NCBI GenBank assembly: GCA_001662425.1
Contig: BDDC01000917.1
Span: 1 to 38,797 of the forward strand
DNA: 38,797 nucleotides
Origin: Chlamydomonas sphaeroides
Lineage: Eukaryota; Chlorophyta; Chlorophyceae; Chlamydomonadales; Chlamydomonadaceae
Reading direction: 5' to 3'
Position numbers and translations under genes: made by a program. Each line of letters begins with the position of its first letter. The stretch's first letter is position 1. A model generated the notes under the pieces. That model saw only the letters and a list, made by a program, of their open reading frames with translations. It was not told the origin of the DNA and searched no databases. Positions 30,158 to 38,797 of this stretch are shown piece by piece.

Positions 30158-33100
30158 TCACCTCCCCGGCCCCGCCCCCGTGGTGGCCATGGCCAGCAGC
30201 TTGCCGATGGTCTCGTCGTTGCGCAGAATCTGGCCCTTGAGCCCGCTAATGCGGTCGCGGGCCTGGCGGAGAGGCGCGGGCGATTTCGGAAAAAGTCAGA
30301 CTTAGCAAAGGCATGGACGGATACGTTGGATTTGGCCGGGGCGGGATGCTTAACCGAACAAAGGAAGCTGTCACGATACATCTCTCGCACGCCATTTACG
30401 GGCCCCAGCTCTCCTGGCCAATGGCGCCAGTCCCTTCCCCTGGCCCCGCCTCGCGACGCCCACCTGCTTGATCTGGCCATCCAAGTCCGACAGTTGCGCG
30501 TCGATGTTGGCCGCCTCGCCCTGCAGCCGGAGCTCGCGCTGCAGCTCGTCCTGGTACATGCGCTTCTCGGTCAGCCAGAACCTGATTAGCGAGGGAGGGC
30601 AAGTGGCAAGGCCGAGGGCGGACGGACGTGAGCGGGGTTGTGCCCCTCGTGAGGCACACAGGGCGCCAGCCGCTGCCGTGGGGGTCGCAGCCTCCCCGCT
30701 CCCTCGCGCCCGCCTGCCCTCCTCACTTGTACTCCTTCTTCATGTTCTCGATGTCCTCCTGCAGGTAGTCCATGCTCTTGGCCAGCGGCGTGCTGCTCTG
30801 GCACAGCTTCTGCACCAGGTCGCGCACGCTGTTGGGGTCGCCGCGCGGCCCGGTGCCGGCGCCGCCGCCCGCGGGCTTGCCCAGGCGCTTGAGGATGATG
30901 CCGGTGCCGCCCTGGTCCGACGTGTCCGCGGCCTCGGCGGCCGCCTCGGCGCCCACTTTCTGCAGGGCGCAAGCAAGCACCAGTACAGCGCGCGGGTGAG
31001 GAGCCGGCGAGCAGGCTCCTATAGACTGAGCGACTTGCCAGTCACCTGCTGCATGCCCAGCGCCCAGCCCCAGCCCCCAGGCCGCCCTGGCGCCCGGCCG
31101 CGCACCTTGAGCCCCTCCTGCGCCGCAAGGATGTTCTTGACCAGCACACCCTGCTCGCCGCCCGCGTTGGCGCCGCCCGACAGCACCGGCGTCTGCTCGT
31201 GCACCACCTCCACCTCGTCGTCGCTGTTGTCGCGGGCGCCCTCCGTGAACACAGCCACGGGCTTGGTCACCTGGCAGCAGGGGCATCGGGTGGGCGGCCA
31301 GCGGGCAGGGGCGGCGTAGGGTCGGCACGGAAAACGACGACGCAGTTTACGGAGAGGAGCAAGCAACAACGGAGAGCAGCAGAAGAGCGCTAGGAGCAGG
31401 CCCCTGGCTACGAACATGCCGGCAGCTGAGCTGTTGTGTGGCGAGCTGCCGGGGCGCAAAGGCGTTGGCTGCGGGCACGCTGGAGCTGCGCTGCGGGGCC
31501 CCACCTTCTCGGCGGGCTTGGGCTCCGCGGGCCGGCGCTGCGCAGTGCCGGGCCGCAGTCCGGTGCCTGCCAGCACGGGCCTGCAGCAAGGGGCGGGGCA
31601 GTGAAGAGTCAGGCGCCAGGCGCGAGGACGTCGCAGGTTCGTGTCTTGTCGCATGCCGCAAGTTCCCCGGCACGGCCACGGTCTCGCATAACCCATGCGA
31701 GCCCACAAGTGAGCTACCGTAGCCCCTAGGCTAGCGCCGTAGCGGGGAATATATCAGAAGTTCCAGCGGCCCTCGCCTCTATTGCCATGTATTTTCCAGC
31801 ACGTGCAGACAATGCTTTAGCATAGCTCTGCAGCGAGCGAGCAATATGTCATTTGCCCTTGATGCCCCTGTACCCTGGCCCTGGCCAACGCAGCCGGTGC
31901 TCACTGCTGCGGCTGCGGTACCCGCGGGGGCGCCTTGCGGGCCGAGGTGGGCCGCTGGAACTTGGGCGCCGCGGGCGCATCATCGCCGCCGGGGGACGCC
32001 GCCCGCGGCGCGGGCGGCGGCGGCGGGTCGTCTGCGGTCGAAAGGCAGTTAGGTCACAGGGCTGACGCAGGTATCAAGTGGCGCACTGAAGGAGCGCCGG
32101 CCCTTGAGGGTCGCAGCCGGCGTGGGGACGAGTTGCATCATGAACAGGAAGTAAGAGAAGCGGGCCACGACCCTGCAAGGCACTACCCCAGGCCCTAGTC
32201 CAACGTCGAGGAGCTCCATGACGCGGCCCACCTGCGGGCGGCGGCGGCTTCTCCTTTGGCTTTGCCTTGGGTTTTGGCTCCTCTGCTGCGGGCGGGGGCG
32301 GGGGCGGCTCCTCCGCCTTCTTCTTCGCCGGCTTGGCGGCCGGCTCCGCTGCCGGAGCTGCCTTAGACGAGGAGGAGGATTTGGAGGAGGAGGAGGACTT
32401 CTTCTCCTCCTTGGGCGCTTCCGCCTTTGAGGAGGACTTCTTTTCCTCCTTGGGCGCCTCCTTGGAGGACGAAGACGATTTCTTCTCCTTGGGGGCGGCC
32501 TCCTTTGCGGCGGGCTCGGCGGCACCGCCGCCTAGCACTTTCTGTGGGGCAAGGCGGGAAGCGCACGCGCCATAGACGGGTGGGTGGTGCGTCCAGCCAA
32601 CAGTGGATTGTTGGCCCAGCGGCAGACCGCGGCGGCAGGCCCATGGCCCAGCGGTGATAAGGCGACACACGACACAGAGAGGCTGACGGCGGTCATGGGT
32701 TTTATTAGGCTGAAATGCGCTGGGCAACAGGTCAAAGAGGCTTCACAGCCTTACCTTGACCTCCTTCTCCCCCTTGCTCTTCCTACACGCCTTAGCGAGC
32801 TGCTGCAGGAAGACGTTGGTGTTCTCCGGCTCCAGACCCGCAACGATCTGTGAAGGCAACGTGGGGCATCATAATGAATGACAGCAGCAGGGAAGGGGGA
32901 AGCTGCTGCGAGCGAGCGGGGGACAAGCACGCCGTGCCATACCTTGTTGGGCCGGGCCGGGCACTGCTCCCCGAGCACCAGGGTGACCACGTCGATGATT
33001 TTCTTCAGGTACGCCACCTTGGCATCTTTCTCCTGCATGCCCAACCCATCACAGTCAGCTCCGGTGCGCAACAGCAGTCGCTGCAACTGGGCGCACCGTA

Positions 33101-33425
33101 ATCGCCTTGCCGTCCAGCTCCTCTCCTGAGTATAGACCAGGCGCAAAGCCTGTGCTGGATTGCACCTGTGCAGATAGCAGCACAGCGAGAGTCGTTCTCC
33201 GGTTGACGCGAAGACCGCGGCATGCCGAGTCCTAGGTCTGCACCCAGGCGCTCCAGGCTCCACTTCAGAGTGTGCCGCTTAGTTTCAGGTCCTCACCGCG
33301 GTCACTACATCGTGCAGGAAGCGGAAGGGCGGCTTCACAAGCAGCTTCTCCGATAACTTCGGCTTATCGAAGACAGGGTTGCTCCCTTGCAAAGCATCTA
33401 TCGTTGCCTGCCAGTTGTCACACAT
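30158..33425 (-). CDS. IFT54: Intraflagellar transport protein 54 (TRAF3IP1 homologue)
   Basis: Eleven exons: 33425-33297, 33165-33097, 33032-32943, 32847-32755, 32541-32232, 32031-31905, 31580-31505, 31270-31106, 30959-30727, 30581-30464, 30262-30158; 504 residues, all GT-AG. IFT54 is an IFT-B subunit that carries cargo into cilia; its N-terminal calponin-homology-like domain binds tubulin and its C-terminal coiled coil binds IFT20. Residues 1-127 match the first domain throughout (KPKLSEKLLVKPPFRFLHDV, TGFAPGLYSGEELDGKAIT, IIDVVTLVL, NTNVFLQQLAKA). A Lys/Glu/Ser/Pro-rich linker with in-frame tandem repeats follows. Then come QRPTSARKAPPRV, PVAVFTEGA and the coiled coil from about residue 354 (SMDYLQEDIENMKKEYKFW, ILRNDETIGKLL). 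The start ATG directly opens the family's first helix. The stop codon overlaps a consensus donor (AG|GTGAGG), so a further small exon is possible. Poly(A) signal at 29874-29878. Confidence 0.95.
32365..32515 (-). repeat. In-frame tandem repeats in the IFT54 linker
   Basis: About three copies of a unit near KEAPKEEKKSSS are encoded one after another, followed by shorter Ser-Lys runs (SSSSSK). On the plus strand this reads as repeated CTCCTTGGGCG and GAGGAGGA blocks. It belongs to exon 5 of IFT54, between the CH-like domain and the conserved RPTSAR motif. Confidence 0.8.
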
Positions 33426-34571
33426 TTTGCTGCGCTATATGTTGGAACTTTTAGCACATCGAACGCGCGTTGCTGCCCGCAACCGAGGATTGAAGCTTCT
33501 AAGTGTATCAAGAGGTGCGTGCGAGACAACAGGTTGCTGGCGTAGCTAGAGAAGACTTAGTGCTCCGCGGTCAGGGCAGGGTGCTGTCGTACACTTGCAT
33601 ATGGGCCCCGTCGGGTAGCACCCGCCTTATGGCCATGCCTGCAACGTTGACTACATCCAACCTGACGTGCAGCTGGATGGACACAATTAAGCTGCAGTGT
33701 CCAACAGAAGAGCGGCCACGGGAGCTGCGCGGCGGGTCGCCGGGTCCGCTGCATCATCCCTGTTACATACGCGCAGTGAGCACAGACAGCCCGGATATGA
33801 CGGCCCGGCCCTGAATTGTCGACCGCATATAACTATAAGGACATCATCATGTACAAGGTGAGACATGGTCGTGCGTCAGCACGAGTACGAGTACCAGAGG
33901 CTTCGAGCACATAGGGCGCGAGCGTGGTGTACGGCCGCGCTGTCGCGATTACGCGTCAATGCACACCACACACGCTTCAATAAGGCCAGGACATTGTGGC
34001 TGTGCTACTAACTGTGGACAAGTAGCAGCCAGTACGCACCGTACGGCCTGTCCCGACAGCGTGTGTGGTTCACGTAACGCATACTGCACGCGCCTTGCAC
34101 CTTGTTGCCACCCGCAAGTCTTGCCCATACTGCCCACTTCGCCATGTAACACCCGTGAACAGGAGCACGCATCACGATTACGCCACAGACGCCAGGCAGG
34201 TGCACGCGTCCACATACGTCACACAGCACGCCGCCGTCCGCCGACACACCGTGAAGATCTCGTCAGGTGCAATACCGTAACTCACGCGCTGCGGTCCTCC
34301 TCGCTCCTACGTCCTAGCGGCATTGCCGCTCGTCACAATATCGCCACGCAGATGCCGTCACATGCGTGATCCCAACAAGCGTGTCGAAAGGGTTGGTCAC
34401 GTCGGAAGCTACGGCCACTCCGCACCAGCGGCAGTCGGCCCGCAACCGGGCACCCAATCCGCATGTCCAACATCGCCCGTACCAGGCGTCACGGCTGCTT
34501 TCCAGCAGCTCGCGGGTCACGGTCATGGCACGCATACCTGCAGCGCGCAGCCGCCCACCCAATCGAGCAGC
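33426..34571. other. Region upstream of IFT54 and 3' UTR of the next minus-strand gene
   Basis: The part from about 33750 to 34571 is probably the 3' UTR of the gene at 34572 (TGTAA signal at 33763-33767). That leaves about 320 bases as IFT54 promoter and 5' UTR. No supported coding region and no clear TATA box. Confidence 0.5.
33763..33767 (-). terminator. TGTAA poly(A) signal, candidate for the gene at 34572-38265
   Basis: TTACA on the plus strand, the first TGTAA on the minus strand after the stop at 34572. It would give a 3' UTR of about 810 bases. Confidence 0.5.
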
Positions 34572-37500
34572 CTAGATATCGAGTGTTTGCCGGACAACTA
34601 CGGCAGGTATGGGCTTGCGCGCCCCCGGTGCGCTGCCCACACCCAGCCGCGCATCCTCCGCGGCAGACGTGGCCCCCACGAGTGCTGGTGACCCCGGCGC
34701 CGACTCGCCCGCTCCGCTCACGCGCGACGTGCGCGCTCCTCGAGCCGCCGCCGGGAGTGGCGAGCCAGGTGCACAGTCCAGACCCGGGCCGGCGCCGGCG
34801 CCGCTGATGCGGCGCATGCGGCCCGCCGCCGCTGCGCCTAGGCCACCAGTGGCGGACGGTTGCCGGCTAGCCGCAGGCGTCGGCGTCAGCGCTGCGCTGC
34901 CGCTGCCAGAGATGCGTTGAGCCTTCGTTCGGCTGCCAACCGAGGGCGACGGCGCCTCCCAGGGCCGGCCCTCGACCTGCCCACCCACGGGGGTTGCATA
35001 GTCCACACGCAATCCAACGGGAGCCTCCCATGGCCGAGCGTCGGGTGCCGGCGGCGGCGGTGGCATCGCGCTGGCGTTTAGTGATCCCACCATAACCGGG
35101 GCCGAGCGTTTATTCTTCCCGTCTGACTTGTCTTTGTCCTTGACAGAGTTGAGTACGGATAGGAGCTGGTCGGAGGCTGTCGAGCCGCCGGCGACCCCGG
35201 CTGCAGCTGCCGCTGACAGTGACCGCCGCGCGAAGACAGGCGAGTCGAGCCCGCTGGCCGTGACACCGCCGGTGCCGCCAGCCGCCGCAGCGGCAGCAGC
35301 GACAGAGCTGAGCCGGTACCCAGACGCCGACGCCGACGTGGGCCGGGCCGCGCGGCCTGCCGGACCGAGCTGCGCGGTGGGCATTGGCGAAGCCCGGCCG
35401 GGCGACGGCAGGCTGGGGGAGGCGGCGGCGGAGACGGACGAGAACCTGAGGGCGCCGTCGGGCTCCTCGGCGGGTTTCTCCTCGAGGATGGTCTCGGGCG
35501 CCACCAGGCTGCCGCGCCGCTGCCGCCCGCTCGCGGCCGCAGCCAACGCACGCTGCGCGGTGCTGGTGGGCCGGTCGCCCAGGGAGGTGCGCCGGCCGGG
35601 GCTGTCGTCGGCGGCATCGAAGTCCTCCAGCTGCAGCGCCCTGCCCGACTCCTGGCGCCACGGTGGCAGCGGCGCTGGCCCCGGGTCGTCACGGATGGCC
35701 AGAGATGACAGCAGCGGAGGCACCGGGGAGGCCGCCTCTCGATCCTCGCCAAGCAGCTGGTGGCCCGGAGGCGCCTCTGTCTGCGGGCTGAGGTGGGGGC
35801 TCTGTATGGCTGGCAGAGGCGAGAAACCAGAGGAGAGCCCCGGCGAGGCCTCTGCGGCCGGGCCCGGTGACGGCGGCAGGACGGACAGCGGCACGCCAGC
35901 GGCGCTGTTGCTGCCCGGCCGCCGCAGGGCCGCGCCGCCGCCATCGCTGAGAGCTGGGTCGCCGGGGCCTGCTGATGCGCGTGGACCTGCCGGTGGTGCC
36001 TGCAGGGTGCTGGCCTCTGGCACGACGCCGCCGGGTTCGGAGGCAGCACCGGGGTCGGCGGCGGCTGGGGCAGCTGCGGCGGCGGCTGCAGCAGCCCCAT
36101 CTGAGGGCATCAAATGACGGGCCTGTCCCAGGCGGCTATGGCTACGGACCAGGCCGCTGGCGGCGGCGGCCGCCACGGGGGAGATCGCCGTTGTCGGCTC
36201 GCCGATGGCGACGCCGGAGGGCGCCGGGGGGCCTCCGTCTACGAGCAGTCCGCTGGGCATGCGGGGCACCATGTTACGGCTTGAGTCATGTCGCCGCAGG
36301 GGGCTGCCCACAGGGGAGTCGGGCAGCGAGCCGCCGCCGCCGCCGCCGCTAGGCAGGACCAGCGGCGACGCGGGCGCCAGCATGGAGCGCTTGAACGAGG
36401 GCGACGGGCTGGGCTGCGGGGCACGCTGCGCGAAAGCCGAAGCGCTGCTCATGGGGCTGCCCGTGCGGTCTGCGGTGCTGCCAGCGACGGGGACGGCTGG
36501 CGACGGCGGGCCGTCGTCGCCGAGGCCCGCCGCCGCCCGGTCCCGGCCCAGCCGGGCTGATGTCATGGACATGCGGACAGGCACCGGCGAGCTGGCGTTG
36601 GAGGCGTAGGGTGACGGCGACTCGGGGCCGTTGGCGGCAGACACATGGAAGTGCAGTACGCCGCGGTGCGCCCGGCCGCCGCGTGCGCTGGTCAGCGACG
36701 CGCGCCCGTCGAGCGGTGCTGCCGGCGGCGGCGTCGGTGTCAGTGCACCGCTGCCCCCGGGTGCCAGCAGATCCGCCGCGTCCATGGACGCCCGAACGCT
36801 GGCGCGGCCGCCAAGCGCGCCGCTGCTGTTGGGCCCCGACGCCAGTGCCGCCGCCGCTGCCACCGCCGCCGGCGAGGAGACTCCAGAGTAGGAGGCGCGC
36901 AAAAGCAGCCCGCCGCCGTCGCCCGTAGCGCTGGCTCGCGGCCCGGAGCGGCGCGTGAAGAGGCTCTCCACCGCCGCCTGCGCCGCGTCGCGCTGCTCCA
37001 ACGCACTCATCGGATTTTCCCTGGCGGCGGCCGCCGCCGCAGCTGCTTTCCGCGGCGATACGTCAGGCGACGCCTGCGCGTCATAGCCCGGCGCGGCGCC
37101 AACCATCGCAAAGGCGCTGCGGTCCACGCCGCGCGCCTCGGCGTTGCTCGCGTGCACCCTCGCCGCCGCGTGGTGGATGATGGCGGAGGCCGGCCGCCGC
37201 TGCGCCGCCGCCGTCGCGGCGGCAACAGCCGCCGCCGCCACATCGGCGTCGGCACCTGTGGCGGCCGCCAGCCGGGCTGCCGCCGCGCTCGCAGCTGCAG
37301 CCCTGAGCTCCATCCGTGGGTCCTCATCCGCCAGCGCCCGATAGCCCGTGCCCAGCACCAACGAAGCGCGCCGGCCGGCCCCGGCGTAGCCCGCAGCGCC
37401 GCTGGCGCTGCGGCTGCCGTTCATGCTGCGGCTGCCAACGCTGCCGACGCTGCCCCGGCTGGCGGGGTCGCTGTCGTCGTCGTCCGAGGCCAGCACCAGC

Positions 37501-38265
37501 GGGCTGCCGCGACCGCTGTCGGGGTCGGGTCCCAGGCCCGAGGAGCCCTGCCGCTGCATCACCTGCTGCTGCAGCTGCGCCTTGAACAGGTTGAGCGCAT
37601 AGCGGGGCTGGTTGGTCGCCATCTGGAGCGGCCCCGCCTGCGTCACGCCGGGCACCGCGTCATCGCCGCCGCCGTCAAACAGGGCAGGGCCGCCGCCGCC
37701 ACTGATGGCGCTGCCGCTGACGACGCCGGCGTCCATGCCGTTCACCGAGTAGCCGCGGCGGAGGCGTGTGAAGCTGGATTGCCGGCTAGGAGAGGCGCCG
37801 CCGAAGACCGAGGCAGCCGCCGCCACCGTCGATGACACGGCGGCAGCGGCTGCTGCCGCAACGGCGCCGTGACGCGGGGAGCTTGCGCCGGTGCCGGTGG
37901 CGCTGGCTGCTGCCGCCGGCGTCGGCGTGCCCATGCCAGGCGCCGACATGCGCGGCGAGGCACGGGCGCTCGCGATGGTCCGGGTTGTCGGCCGCAGCGC
38001 CTTGCCACCGGCGCTGGCGCCGGCAATTGCCGACGCCGCTGCCTGCTGTCCCAGCGTCATGGCTGCCTCGCCCAGGGCCAGGGAGATCTCCCCGTCGCTT
38101 ACGCCGTGCGCGCGGAGGGCCGCCGACATCGGCCGCGGCCGGGTGGTGCTGACGGGCGTGGAGGGAGAGCTGTGTTTGGGCGACAGGGGGCGCTGTGGGG
38201 CGCCGCGGCCGGCGCCGGCACCCCCCTTTGCCGTGGGGGCGGGGCCGCCAGGTTGCCAGGCCTCT
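34572..38265 (-). CDS. Large Ser/Ala/Gly-rich unrecognised protein (5' end unresolved)
   Basis: A single open frame ends in TAG at 34572-34574. I begin it at the acceptor CCCTCCGCAG|AGGCC (phase 1); the open frame continues about 200 bases upstream but only from a TTG. The first ATG is at 38129 and would give 1185 residues. No domain is recognised. The protein is low in complexity with Ala runs, many SP sites and repeated Arg-directed serine sites (RRASLV, RRGSLV, RRTSLG, RRISGAG), as expected of a phosphorylated scaffold. Better-ordered patches are NQPRYALNLFKAQLQQQVMQRQ, ALEQRDAAQAAVESLFTRR and the C-terminal KPIPAVVVRQTLDI. Near the C-terminus RISGSG, RISGAG and RVSGAG recur. A longest-ORF argument and strong GC at third positions support it; long antisense frames are weaker. 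It lies upstream of IFT54 on the same strand. Confidence 0.6.
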
Positions 38266-38797
38266 GCGGAGGGCGGGGGTCGGGTGCAGGGGTGGCGGCA
38301 GGGGAAAAGGGTGAGATCGGGCGGCACCCTCTTGGCCCGAGGCTCCAGGAACGCCCTGCGGCCGCAATCCGCGCCCACACCTTCCCTACGCGTCGGTCCC
38401 AGGGGATAGCCGCCCCTGCCCAGCTCACCCAGCCCGGGCCCAAGCCCCAGACCGACGGCATGGGACAACAGCCCAGCCCCTCTTCACCGTGGCCTGCGAA
38501 GCCCCTGGCCCCTGCCCAGCTTTGTCCGATAGGGCAGCACCATGATTACCAGCTGCCCCGTCTATGCCCTGCACCCCTCCTGCCGGCTTCCTCCTGCGCC
38601 TCCTGCCTCGCTTTCCCGCACCGCGCGACCGCGCCTCTTTGTCAAGCCACTGGTTACACACACACACACACACACACAAGGCAAGTCCTTGGAGGCGGGT
38701 GTCTGGCGCCGTGTGGGGGCGAGGATGGTAGGGTGAGACATGAGGGCCTCGGCTTTGCGCAGGCTGCCTGGCGAGGGTTGTACGTGGCTGCTTAGCG
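38266..38797. other. Upstream part of the minus-strand gene: introns or 5' exons
   Basis: Contains the (AC)n tract at 38656-38678 and, on the minus strand at about 38680-38765, a short frame reading SLRKAEALMSHPTILAP that looks coding. It would join 38265 in a phase that creates a stop, so I cannot complete the gene. Nothing else supported. Confidence 0.35.
38656..38678. repeat. (AC)n microsatellite
   Basis: A perfect AC repeat of about 11.5 units. On the minus strand it reads (GT)n, ending in GTAACC, which could act as a splice donor. Confidence 0.9.

Noticed and set aside
35128..37835. Two long plus-strand frames (35128-36117 and 36645-37835)
   Set aside because: They lie antisense to a single longer minus-strand frame and read as Arg/Ala/Gly-rich mirror sequence.

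Overview
The window looks like nuclear DNA of a green alga in the Chlamydomonas/Volvox group (Chlorophyceae). The reasons are very high GC, genes cut by many short GT-AG (occasionally GC-AG) introns, alanine/serine/proline/glycine-rich low-complexity proteins, the pentamer TGTAA downstream of several stop codons (the poly(A) signal typical of this lineage), and an unmistakable intraflagellar-transport gene (IFT54). No bacterial operon, CRISPR array, rRNA or tRNA was seen.

Layout. 1-103 is the 3' end of a plus-strand gene, followed by about 4.7 kb with no supported gene. 4799-6574 (minus) is an unrecognised disordered protein. 8658-11912 (minus) is a five-exon 5'-3' exonuclease of the PolA/FEN-like family, probably organellar. 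It is divergent from a three-exon secretory-pathway sulfotransferase at 12501-14866 (plus). That gene converges on a two-exon, probably plastid-targeted class I methyltransferase at 16137-17386 (minus); the two share a palindromic poly(A) signal. The methyltransferase is divergent from a very large eight-exon gene at 17851-25961 (plus) with a coiled-coil N-terminus resembling centriolar CEP295/ANA1 and a 1.4 kb-codon low-complexity tail. An eleven-exon SWIM zinc-finger gene follows in tandem at 26331-29222 (plus). It converges on IFT54 (TRAF3IP1), eleven exons at 30158-33425 (minus). A large Ser/Ala-rich protein at 34572-38265 (minus) enters the window with its 5' end unresolved.

Two genes point to cilia or basal bodies: IFT54, an IFT-B subunit, with confidence, and the CEP295-like gene tentatively. 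The others are single genes with no evident shared pathway. Exon structures were built by hand from splice sites, phase continuity and family similarity. Junctions that keep phase and join family motifs (exonuclease, sulfotransferase, IFT54, SWIM) are strong. The first exons of the genes at 4799 and 34572 are open questions. Several short dispersed repeats link the gene-poor regions; one pair carries a TGTAA poly(A) signal downstream of two unrelated genes. I found no convincing new multi-gene system. The most interesting leads are the exonuclease lacking its second metal site, the shared 3'-end elements, and the candidate algal CEP295.
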